From Candidatus Colicola equi (GTDB taxonomy: Bacteria > Bacteroidota > Bacteroidia > Bacteroidales > Paludibacteraceae), in contig JAGHRV010000012.1 of NCBI GenBank assembly GCA_018066175.1, positions 1 through 39,191 on the forward strand: a DNA stretch of 39,191 bases, read 5' to 3'. A program made the position numbers and the translations under genes. Numbering within the stretch: position 1 is the first letter of the stretch; each line of letters starts with the position of its first letter. Below, piece by piece: positions 33,283 to 39,191 of the stretch. The notes under the pieces are model-generated. The model searched no databases. It was given only the letters and a program-made list of their open reading frames with translations, and was not told the origin of the DNA.

Positions 33283-33298
33283 TAATTTAGTATCTTTG
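33267..33298 (+). promoter_or_regulatory. Promoter of the rfbA-lpxB string
   Basis: TTTG (33267-33270), a 20 bp spacer and TATCTTTG (33291-33298). The box ends 18 bp before the rfbA ATG at 33317, implying a short leader of about 10-15 nt. Confidence 0.78.
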
Positions 33299-33316
33299 CG
33301 CAAAAATTTAGACAAA

Positions 33317-34195
33317 ATGAAAGGAATTATTCTCGCAGGAGGTTCTGCAACCAGGTTGTATCCCCTCAGTAAGGCTATTAGTAAGCAGATTATGCCGGTA
33401 TATGATAAACCGATGATTTATTACCCATTGTCCAGCCTGCTCTTAGCGGGTATTCGCGATATATTGATTATTTCCACACCACGTGATTTACCTATGTTTG
33501 AGGAATTATTGGGAGACGGTAGTCGCATTGGCGCACGTCTGAGTTACAAGGTGCAATTGGTTCCTAATGGCCTCGCCCAGGCTTTTGTGCTGGGTGCTGA
33601 ATTCTTGAATGGCGAACCCGGATGCTTGATCTTAGGCGATAATATGTTCTATGGTCATAACTTCAGCGGCATATTGCGCGAAGCTGTTGAACAAGTGGAA
33701 CATGGTAATGGCGCTTGTATCTTTGGTTACGAGGTGGCAGACCCAAGAGCCTATGGCGTGGTGGAATTTGACCAACAGGGTAATGTGCTGTCATTGGAAG
33801 AGAAACCTGAGCATCCCAAGAGTAACTATGCGGTGCCGGGGCTGTATTTCTACGACAAAACAGTTTGCGAGAAAGCGGCTAATCTGCAACCTTCGGCTCG
33901 AGGCGAATACGAGATTACGGACCTCAATAAGTTATACCTTCAGGAAGGAACACTTAAAGTGAAACTCTTCAGTCGAGGTTTTGCATGGCTGGATACCGGC
34001 AACTGCGATAGTCTGCTTGAGGCAGGTAATTTCATTGCTACTATTCAGAATCGTCAGGGCTTCTATGTGGCCTGTATCGAAGAAATAGTATGGCGAAATG
34101 GCTGGATTACTACGGACCAACTAAGGGCGTTAGGTAAGGAAATGAAAACTGCTTATGGACGCTATTTGGAACGTTTGGCGGACAATGAGAAATAG
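33317..34195 (+). CDS. rfbA: Glucose-1-phosphate thymidylyltransferase RmlA/RfbA
   Basis: RmlA makes dTDP-glucose from dTTP and glucose-1-phosphate, the first step to dTDP-rhamnose and related sugars. The start at 33317 (292 residues, [20 protein letters not shown]) is the family N-terminus; an ATG seven codons upstream overlaps the promoter. Motifs are [23 protein letters not shown] (about 24-39), [11 protein letters not shown] (about 105-115), [20 protein letters not shown] (about 158-177) and [15 protein letters not shown]. The usual GGSGTRL reads GGSATRL. The partners rfbB, rfbC and rfbD are not in the window. It heads the plus-strand string and overlaps the next gene by 11 bp. Confidence 0.96.
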   Translation: MKGIILAGGSATRLYPLSKAISKQIMPVYDKPMIYYPLSSLLLAGIRDILIISTPRDLPMFEELLGDGSRIGARLSYKVQLVPNGLAQAFVLGAEFLNGEPGCLILGDNMFYGHNFSGILREAVEQVEHGNGACIFGYEVADPRAYGVVEFDQQGNVLSLEEKPEHPKSNYAVPGLYFYDKTVCEKAANLQPSARGEYEITDLNKLYLQEGTLKVKLFSRGFAWLDTGNCDSLLEAGNFIATIQNRQGFYVACIEEIVWRNGWITTDQLRALGKEMKTAYGRYLERLADNEK

Positions 34196-34682
34196 CCTGC
34201 TGGTCATATTTATAATCATTCTTTGTGCAGGATGCAAACCTACCGCACCACAGCGGCCGGTCTTTCATGGTTCAGCGACTGTGGATACAGCTGTGGTTAA
34301 TGCTTTGGCTTTTAACCAGAAAATGGCGAACGAGGCGGATTTATTACTGACTCGTTATGCCAAACAGGGCTATGTGATGACCGAGGATAATTACTGGATT
34401 CGCGGTGGGCATAATCAGGATAGTACGTGGCAAGAGGGAGAGTTTATCTCGTACGAAGCAACGCTCTTTACCCTTGAAGATAGCCTCATAGCCAATCATC
34501 AGGGACATACCACGTTGGATAAGGTGGATGATATACAAGCCATCAAGATGGTGCTGCCATCCTTGTATAAAAACGATAGTGTTAGCATGATAGTGCCGTG
34601 GTATTTAGCTTACGGCAGTTTAGGTAGTAATCAAGTGCTACCATATACGAATTTAAGAATAGAATTAAAAGTGCTTCCATAA
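34185..34682 (+). CDS. FKBP-like lipoprotein
   Basis: The start at 34185 (165 residues) gives a lipoprotein signal, [20 protein letters not shown], with the lipobox LCAGC; a start ten codons upstream would weaken it. The C-terminal half resembles an FKBP-type isomerase domain: [20 protein letters not shown], then [20 protein letters not shown]. The active-site aromatic set is only partly conserved, so isomerase activity is doubtful. In Flavobacterium the FKBP lipoprotein GldI is needed for gliding, and an equivalent role here is only a possibility. It overlaps rfbA by 11 bp and precedes the next lipoprotein gene by 1 bp. Confidence 0.72.
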   Translation: MRNSLLVIFIIILCAGCKPTAPQRPVFHGSATVDTAVVNALAFNQKMANEADLLLTRYAKQGYVMTEDNYWIRGGHNQDSTWQEGEFISYEATLFTLEDSLIANHQGHTTLDKVDDIQAIKMVLPSLYKNDSVSMIVPWYLAYGSLGSNQVLPYTNLRIELKVLP

Positions 34683-34683
34683 A

Positions 34684-35226
34684 ATGATGAAACGATTGTG
34701 GATTATTGGTGCGTGCTTCTTGGCAATAGCTTTGGTGGGATGCAAAGGTACCACCTACTCTAAGTTGCTCAAAGAAGAAAAAAAACAAATCAAGAACTAT
34801 ATCTCCAGTCAGGGTATTCGTGTCTTAGACGAGATGCCAGAAGTGTGGGGAGAGAAAGACTATTATGCCATCCCAGGATATGATAATATCTATATTCACA
34901 TTATAACCGATGAGATGGACAGCACTTCCAAACCTGCCGAATTGGGTGCCGAAATCGTCTTGCGCTACAAGAAATATTCCCTGAAAGCCTATTCGGACAC
35001 TATCCGCTATTGGACGACGGACGATGGGGGAGCACCCATCGAATTCCAATTGGGCAATGCCACAGATCCCTTCTATTGTGCAGGATGGACATTGGCGATA
35101 CAGACGATGAAATATAGTGGAGGACATTGCCACTTGATTTGCCCCAGTAAGTTGGGCTTTGTCGAAGATAATAGTTCGGTAACCCCGTACGGCTATGAAT
35201 TGAAGTTTAAAATTAAAAATCACTAA
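34684..35226 (+). CDS. DUF4827-type lipoprotein
   Basis: The 180-residue protein has a lipoprotein signal peptide, MMKRLWIIGACFLAIALVGC, with the lipid-modified cysteine at 20. The mature part includes YSKLLKEEKKQIKNYISSQ, YDNIYIHIITDEMD and the C-terminal GFVEDNSSVTPYGYELKFKI. I recall this pattern as DUF4827, which in Bacteroidales often sits beside glmM; the DUF number is from memory. The C-terminus resembles the end of an FKBP fold, so it may be a diverged relative of the preceding gene. It ends 3 bp before the glmM ATG. The function is unknown. Confidence 0.7.
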   Translation: MMKRLWIIGACFLAIALVGCKGTTYSKLLKEEKKQIKNYISSQGIRVLDEMPEVWGEKDYYAIPGYDNIYIHIITDEMDSTSKPAELGAEIVLRYKKYSLKAYSDTIRYWTTDDGGAPIEFQLGNATDPFYCAGWTLAIQTMKYSGGHCHLICPSKLGFVEDNSSVTPYGYELKFKIKNH

Positions 35227-35229
35227 GAT

Positions 35230-36600
35230 ATGAGTTTAGTTAAGAGTATTTCCGGTATTCGCGGCACGATAGGTGGACGCGTTGGAGAAGGATTAGATCC
35301 GGTGGATATCGTTCGATTTACTGCAGCGTATGCTACGCAACGTCGAGCTATGCTACCCAATAATAACACCATCGTTGTGGGACGTGATGCACGGATATCC
35401 GGACCAATGGTCAATCTGCTGGTTAGTGGCACACTGATGGGTATGGGGTATAATGTGGTGAATATCGGTTTGGCTTCCACGCCTACTACCGAAGTGGCGG
35501 TGACCGGTGAACATGCTGCCGGAGGTATCATCCTTACTGCCAGCCATAATCCTAAACAGTGGAATGCACTTAAGCTGCTGAACGAGAAAGGCGAGTTCTT
35601 AAACGATGCCGAAGGAAAAGAAGTGCTTGCTATTGCCGAGAAAGAGGACTTTGTGTTTGCCGAAGTGGACCAATTAGGTACAATGGTGGAGAAAGACTAT
35701 CTGCCCTATCACGTTCAGAAAGTGCTGGACCTTCAACTCGTTAATCGCGATGCTATTGCCAAACGGAACTTCACGGTGGCTATCGATTGCGTCAATTCCG
35801 TTGGCGGCTTGGCTATCCCTGCTATTTTAGAGGCATTGGGTGTTAAGAATATCATCCAACTCAATTGCGAGCCCACCGGTCATTTCGCACATAATCCTGA
35901 ACCCCTGCCGCAGCACCTCACGCAGATAAGCGAACTGCTGCGCTCCGGCAAAGCCGATGTAGGATTTGTGGTTGACCCCGATGTGGACCGACTTGCTATT
36001 ATCTGTGAGAATGGAGATATGTTCGGCGAAGAATACACGCTGGTTAGTGTGGCGGATTATATCCTGTCGCATACGCCTGGCAATACGTGTTCTAATATGT
36101 CTTCCACGCGTGCATTAAGTGATGTTACTCGTATGCATGGTGGTGTCTATACGGCTTCGGCTGTAGGGGAAGTGAATGTGGTGACTGAGATGAAGAACAC
36201 CAACGCTGTCATTGGTGGTGAAGGAAATGGCGGGGTTATCTATCCCGCTGCGCATTATGGACGTGATGCACTGGTAGGAATAGCGTTGTTCCTCAGTTCA
36301 TTGTGCGAGAAGAATATGAAGGTGAGCGAACTGCGCAAGACCTTCCCAAATTATTGTATATCCAAGAATCGTATCGACCTCACTCCAACTACTGATGTCG
36401 ATGCCATCTTAGCGTCGATTAAGGAAACATACAAGAACGAACGTGTCAATGATAAAGATGGTGTTAAGATTGACTTTGCCGAAGGGTGGGTGCATCTGAG
36501 AAAGAGCAATACCGAACCTATCATCCGTGTGTATAGCGAGGCGGAGACTATGGATAAAGCCAATGAACTCGCCCACCGCATTATGGATAAGATACACTAA
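35230..36600 (+). CDS. glmM: Phosphoglucosamine mutase GlmM-like
   Basis: GlmM converts glucosamine-6-phosphate to glucosamine-1-phosphate for UDP-GlcNAc, the precursor of peptidoglycan and lipid A. The 456-residue protein has the phosphohexomutase layout. N-terminal KSISGIRGTIGG leads to the phosphoserine loop TASHNP with S105. The metal loop is DPDVDR at 249-254, and the sugar-binding loop is GGEGNGGVIYP (near 322). The C-terminal phosphate-binding loop is RKSNTEPIIRVYSEA (about 425-439). A phosphomannomutase role cannot be excluded. Its TAA stop merges into the heptad array before surE. Its neighbours rfbA and lpxB fit an envelope-precursor theme. Confidence 0.87.
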   Translation: MSLVKSISGIRGTIGGRVGEGLDPVDIVRFTAAYATQRRAMLPNNNTIVVGRDARISGPMVNLLVSGTLMGMGYNVVNIGLASTPTTEVAVTGEHAAGGIILTASHNPKQWNALKLLNEKGEFLNDAEGKEVLAIAEKEDFVFAEVDQLGTMVEKDYLPYHVQKVLDLQLVNRDAIAKRNFTVAIDCVNSVGGLAIPAILEALGVKNIIQLNCEPTGHFAHNPEPLPQHLTQISELLRSGKADVGFVVDPDVDRLAIICENGDMFGEEYTLVSVADYILSHTPGNTCSNMSSTRALSDVTRMHGGVYTASAVGEVNVVTEMKNTNAVIGGEGNGGVIYPAAHYGRDALVGIALFLSSLCEKNMKVSELRKTFPNYCISKNRIDLTPTTDVDAILASIKETYKNERVNDKDGVKIDFAEGWVHLRKSNTEPIIRVYSEAETMDKANELAHRIMDKIH

Positions 36601-36619
36601 ACACGAAACACGAAACACC
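36599..36619. repeat. Heptad repeat AAACAC(G/C) x3 at the glmM-surE junction
   Basis: AAACACG at 36599-36605 and 36606-36612, and AAACACC at 36613-36619. The array begins inside the glmM stop codon (TAA, 36598-36600) and ends one base before the surE ATG, so it forms the whole spacer. Confidence 0.85.
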
Positions 36620-36620
36620 A

Positions 36621-37379
36621 ATGAATATCCTCCTTACCAACGATGACGGATGGGGCTCAAAGGGCTTGATGACCTTGCTTCCGCACTTGCTCCCATTGGG
36701 ACATGTTACGGTGGTTGTGCCTGACGGTCCACGAAGTGGCATGAGTAATGCCATTACGGTGACTCAGCCGATTACCCTGCGTAAAATAAACTCTCAACTC
36801 TCAACGCTCAACTCTCCATCCCTGGATGTTTACATCACCAACGGTACACCCAGTGACTGCGTCAAGTTGGCAATCAATGTACTCTTCAATGGTGATGCTT
36901 CTGCCATTGATTTGGTGGTTAGTGGTATCAATCATGGTTCCAATGCCGGCATCAATCTCATTTATTCCGGCACGATGGGTGCATGCTTTGTGGCAGGAGA
37001 ACATGGTATTCCGGCCATTGGTTTCTCGATTGACGATTTAAGTGCCGATGCCGACTTCTCCTTCATGGACCCCCACATCGACACCATCCTCTCTGAGGCG
37101 CTCAACGCTCAACGCTCAACGCTCAACGCTATTCTCAACGTCAATGCTCCCAAGGGACCTATTCAGGGCGTTCGTTGGACAAGACAAGGGAAGGCGCATT
37201 GGGAGAAAGAGATGAAACCGTTTACTATGGACAATGGTGAAACGGCTTATACCTTATCCGGCTATATGGTGAATGATGAACCGGATGCGGAGGATACGGA
37301 TAATTATGCATTGGAGCATGGATTATTATCCATTCAGCCTTGCACGATTGATATGACCTTATATGCAGCGCTTCGATAA
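36621..37379 (+). CDS. surE: 5'/3'-nucleotidase SurE with two heptad-repeat inserts
   Basis: SurE is a metal-dependent nucleoside monophosphatase. The 252-residue protein has NDDG at 7-10 (metal site), PRSGMSNAITVTQPI near 37-51, and SGINHGSNAGINLIYSGTMG (about 101-120), so the catalytic core is intact. Two inserts are built from CTCAAC heptads. Residues about 56-66 (INSQLSTLNSP) lie before LDVYITNGTPSDCV, and residues 161-170 (LNAQRSTLNA) lie before the conserved LNVNAPKG strand. Both are loops. It overlaps the small membrane protein gene by 17 bp. The neighbour lpxB is a common partner in Bacteroidales. Confidence 0.95.
   Translation: MNILLTNDDGWGSKGLMTLLPHLLPLGHVTVVVPDGPRSGMSNAITVTQPITLRKINSQLSTLNSPSLDVYITNGTPSDCVKLAINVLFNGDASAIDLVVSGINHGSNAGINLIYSGTMGACFVAGEHGIPAIGFSIDDLSADADFSFMDPHIDTILSEALNAQRSTLNAILNVNAPKGPIQGVRWTRQGKAHWEKEMKPFTMDNGETAYTLSGYMVNDEPDAEDTDNYALEHGLLSIQPCTIDMTLYAALR
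36793..36820. repeat. Heptad repeat CTCAAC(T/G) inside surE, first insert
   Basis: CTCAACT (36793-36799), CTCAACG (36800-36806), CTCAACT (36807-36813) and a degenerate CTCCATC (36814-36820). It encodes a loop between two beta strands. Confidence 0.85.
37101..37128. repeat. Heptad repeat CTCAACG x4 inside surE, second insert
   Basis: CTCAACG repeats perfectly four times (37101-37107, 37108-37114, 37115-37121, 37122-37128). The unit is the same as in the first surE insert, about 300 bp away. Confidence 0.95.
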
Positions 37380-37638
37380 ATATTGGATTGGTGCAGTGAT
37401 TGGACTCTTATTGCCTCTCACTTTTATTGCGGTTTATTTATCGCACTTCCATCTATGGTTTTTATTGGAAGTGGGTAAGGCTGCTTTTCCAACTTTCTCC
37501 AAACTGTGTTTATTAAGTGTCTTCCCTAATCTGGCATTGATTTTTGTTTTCTATACAACCAATACATGGAACTTAAGTAAAGGCGTCTTGCTGGGGGCAT
37601 TTCCCTTCATGATTGCCGCAATCGGTTTCACACTATAA
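37363..37638 (+). CDS. Small membrane protein, unknown
   Basis: The 91-residue protein has three hydrophobic segments, about 8-26 (WIGAVIGLLLPLTFIAVYL), 46-66 (LCLLSVFPNLALIFVFYT) and 73-90 (GVLLGAFPFMIAAIGFTL). It overlaps the surE end by 17 bp and precedes lpxB by 28 bp. I know a small membrane protein at this place in other Bacteroidales (between SurE and LpxB) but no function for it. No signal peptide cleavage site is evident. Confidence 0.75.
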   Translation: MQRFDKYWIGAVIGLLLPLTFIAVYLSHFHLWFLLEVGKAAFPTFSKLCLLSVFPNLALIFVFYTTNTWNLSKGVLLGAFPFMIAAIGFTL

Positions 37639-37666
37639 AAGAGTCAACGTCCTCGTTAACGTCAAT

Positions 37667-38923
37667 ATGAAATACTTCCTTCTTGCCGGTGAGGCGTCCG
37701 GCGATTTACATGCCTCTAATCTGATACGTGCTCTGCAACAGGAGGACGCTGAGGCTACGTTCGTGGGCTTGGGTGGAGATAAAATGCGTGATGCCGGTTG
37801 CCGTTTATTGCAACACTATCGTAATATGGCCTTTATGGGAGTCATCGCTGTGTTGGCTAATCTGAAGAAGATTCGTGAGAATTTCCGCATTGCCGAGCAA
37901 GGATTACTCGATGAACGTCCCGATGTGCTGGTGCTGATTGACTATCCATCTTTTAATCTCAAGATAGCGCAGTTCTGCAAGACTAACCTGCCACAAACGA
38001 AGATTGTTTATTATATCCCACCTAAGGTGTGGGCATGGAAGACGTTCCGTATTCATAAGATTGCACGACTGTCCGACCTGGTGCTGGGTATCTTCCCCTT
38101 TGAACCGACTTTCTATGCCAAGTATGGCTATCGCTGCGAGTATGTCGGCAATCCCACCATGGACTCCATCCGTGAGTACCAGTCCCTCTTCCATCAGCGC
38201 AGCGGTCCATCTTCCATCAGCGCAGCGGTCCATCTTCCATCAGCCGAAGGCGGTCCATCTTCCATCAGCGTCAGCGGTCCGGTAACCATCGCCCTTCTCC
38301 CCGGTAGTCGTCGCAGCGAAATCAAGCACTGCCTACCTACTATGCTCGCCGCCGCAAGAGAAGTTCTTCGTAGTGAGTCCATCATTCAGCCCAAGGCGGT
38401 CCATCTTCCATCAGCCGAAGGCGGTCCATCTTCCATCAGCGTCAGCGGTCCGGTGATTACCGTTGCTGCTGCCCCCGGCATCGAGGATTCTTTCTATGCT
38501 CCTTACTTGCAGGGCGAACAACTCACTCGTGATACCTATCAGTTAGTCACTCAGGCTAAGGCGGCTATTGTTAATTCAGGCACCGCCACGTTAGAGACGG
38601 CTCTGCTTAATTGTCCTCAAACGGCGGTTTATTATATTGCTTGTTCTAAATGGTTAGGGTGGCTCAAACCGTTTATTTTCAAGATACCTTTCTTCACCTT
38701 AGTTAATATCGTGCCCGCGCGCGAGGTGATTAAGGAACTCATTGCGTTCAATTTCACCAAGGCTAAGATTGTGGCTGAACTCACTCGCTTGCTGACGGAT
38801 GAACCCTATCGTCAACAGATGCTTGCGGACTATGATGAGATACGCTCTATCTTGGGGTGCTTAGAGCACTCCAATATATCTGCCGCCGCCACCGCCGCCA
38901 AAAGAATTGTGTCGTTGAAATAA
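37667..38923 (+). CDS. lpxB: Lipid-A-disaccharide synthase LpxB with two repeat inserts
   Basis: LpxB (GT19) joins UDP-diacylglucosamine and lipid X to give the lipid A disaccharide on the inner face of the membrane. The start at 37667 gives 418 residues (MKYFLLAGEASGDLHASNL). An in-frame codon 18 residues earlier is inside the upstream gene. Motifs are GLGGDKMRDAG, YYIPPKVWAWKTFRI, LLPGSRRSEIKHCLPTM, NSGTATLETALL and FFTLVNIVPAREVIKEL. Members are usually near 380 residues. The extra length comes from two repeat inserts at residues about 173-204 and 245-261, in loops before LLPGSRRSE and before the VAAAPGIEDSFYAPYL segment. Function is probably kept. Confidence 0.95.
   Translation: MKYFLLAGEASGDLHASNLIRALQQEDAEATFVGLGGDKMRDAGCRLLQHYRNMAFMGVIAVLANLKKIRENFRIAEQGLLDERPDVLVLIDYPSFNLKIAQFCKTNLPQTKIVYYIPPKVWAWKTFRIHKIARLSDLVLGIFPFEPTFYAKYGYRCEYVGNPTMDSIREYQSLFHQRSGPSSISAAVHLPSAEGGPSSISVSGPVTIALLPGSRRSEIKHCLPTMLAAAREVLRSESIIQPKAVHLPSAEGGPSSISVSGPVITVAAAPGIEDSFYAPYLQGEQLTRDTYQLVTQAKAAIVNSGTATLETALLNCPQTAVYYIACSKWLGWLKPFIFKIPFFTLVNIVPAREVIKELIAFNFTKAKIVAELTRLLTDEPYRQQMLADYDEIRSILGCLEHSNISAAATAAKRIVSLK
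38184..38278. repeat. Four tandem 23-25 bp units inside lpxB, first insert
   Basis: Units (each based on CCATCTTCCATCAGC followed by a short tail ending GGT) lie at 38184-38206, 38207-38229, 38230-38254 and 38255-38278. The first has CCCTC in place of CCATC. Lengths of 23, 23, 25 and 24 bp shift the frame, so the same DNA is read as FHQRSG, then PSSISAA, then VHLPSAEGG, then PSSISVSG. Confidence 0.92.
38401..38449. repeat. Two further copies inside lpxB, second insert
   Basis: CCATCTTCCATCAGCC... (38401-38425, 25 bp) and CCATCTTCCATCAGCG... (38426-38449, 24 bp). They are identical to units 3 and 4 of the first insert, including the flanking AAGGCGGT before and CCGGT after. This looks like a duplicated block, 171 bp away. 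Confidence 0.92.
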
Positions 38924-39039
38924 AAAGTGCAATTGCATTTTCAAAAACCTACCAACAACCTTGGTTTTCGTTGGCTTTCGGTGGGGCTTATTTTTGAGTG
39001 TGTTTTTTTAGGTGAAGATAGGCCAATGTTGCGGAGTGA
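38924..39039. terminator. Convergent intergenic region, weak terminator candidate
   Basis: Between the lpxB stop and the partial minus-strand gene there is a 10 bp palindrome TGCAATTGCA (38928-38937) flanked by A and T runs, and a 5 bp stem CCAAC/GTTGG (38952-38956 with 38970-38974). A run of T lies near 39003-39009. A bidirectional terminator is expected here from gene orientation, but neither stem is strong. Confidence 0.3.
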
Positions 39040-39191
39040 CTATCGGACGTGATTACCTTGGAGAACATATGAGCGAAGCCAAGAATCGATGTCTTCGATG
39101 GAAGCGTCAACGTGCTTGCGGACAATCTGACGGCGGTGGTATATAGTTTGTTTTTGGACATTGAGCAGAATACCCATATCCGAATCGGAGG
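39040..39191 (-). CDS. Partial protein C-terminus, helix-turn-helix-like
   Basis: An open frame enters from the right edge on the minus strand and ends at TAG (39042-39040), giving 49 residues. They begin SDSDMGILLNVQKQTIYHRR and continue QIVRKHVDASIEDIDSW. The stretch MGILLNVQKQTIYHRRQIVR resembles the recognition region of a LuxR-like or similar helix-turn-helix, so this may be the end of a regulator. A second frame on the same strand is also open to 38992 or so, but its composition looks less protein-like. The gene is incomplete, so identification is weak. Confidence 0.45.
   Translation of the reverse strand, partial: SDSDMGILLNVQKQTIYHRRQIVRKHVDASIEDIDSWLRSYVLQGNHVR

Noticed and set aside
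33296..33316. Upstream ATG of rfbA (seven extra residues)
   Set aside because: It overlaps the TATCTTTG promoter box; the MKGIILAGG start at 33317 is the family N-terminus.
34155..34184. Upstream ATG of the FKBP-like lipoprotein
   Set aside because: The signal peptide with lipobox is correctly placed only with the ATG at 34185.
38184..38449. Direct repeats in lpxB as a CRISPR array
   Set aside because: The units are contiguous without unique spacers, and they lie in frame inside a conserved enzyme.

Overview
The window looks like chromosomal DNA from a member of the Bacteroidales (Bacteroidota), probably an uncultured gut lineage. I infer this from the promoters, which all follow the Bacteroidota pattern of a TTTG or TTG element, a 20 bp spacer and a TAnnTTTG box, and from lineage-typical genes (DUF5683 next to ParAB, DUF4827 next to GlmM, PorT-type beta-barrel, GldG, KdsC-like HAD, SurE beside LpxB). 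Coding density is very high. Operons are built from 4 bp stop/start overlaps, and some of these use TTG or GTG starts. I saw no rRNA, tRNA, CRISPR array, transposase or phage gene.

Layout. (1) 0.2-3.0 kb, minus: tonB then recG. (2) 3.1-8.8 kb: a small surface-glycan module with a plus-strand flippase converging on a minus-strand operon (FemAB/GNAT-like transferase, GT4 glycosyltransferase, rhamnosyltransferase-like protein, asparagine-synthase-like protein lacking Cys2). (3) 8.9-10.9 kb, plus: uvrB. (4) 11.0-23.3 kb, plus: an 11-gene operon with envelope and chromosome-maintenance functions (parvulin PPIase, GldG, periplasmic-binding-fold protein, PorT barrel, ParA, ParB, DUF5683, LysM lytic transglycosylase, MerR regulator, YfhO membrane protein, acyltransferase). 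(5) 33.2 down to 23.3 kb, minus: a long gene string headed by thiL, then a GT4, ispD, a kdsC-like phosphatase, rlmI, a 38-codon ORF, a LicC/CobD-type fusion, an ornithine-cyclodeaminase-family protein, LicD, a GT2 and a probable GT. The last six look like a phospho-amino-alcohol decoration cassette. (6) 33.3-38.9 kb, plus: rfbA, FKBP-like lipoprotein, DUF4827 lipoprotein, glmM, surE, a small membrane protein and lpxB. The last 150 bp hold the C-terminus of a minus-strand gene.

Two signals stand out. First, short tandem repeats, mostly with a 7 bp period, lie inside essential genes (ispD, surE) and at gene junctions between 30.2 and 37.2 kb. Longer-period relatives occur in the YfhO gene (11 bp) and lpxB (23-25 bp). 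In lpxB and the YfhO gene the same DNA unit is translated in all three frames while the overall frame is kept, so the repeat spreads or expands at DNA level and is tolerated in protein loops. Second, thiL and rfbA fire in opposite directions from one 16 bp palindrome whose two arms each supply a -33 element. Related palindromes sit at the same place in the promoters of uvrB and the PPIase operon.

The LicC/CobD fusion cassette is the best candidate for a little-described biochemical system. One polypeptide may make a phospho-amino-alcohol and activate it with CTP for LicD to transfer to a glycan. All functions are inferred from motifs read by eye; no database search was possible.
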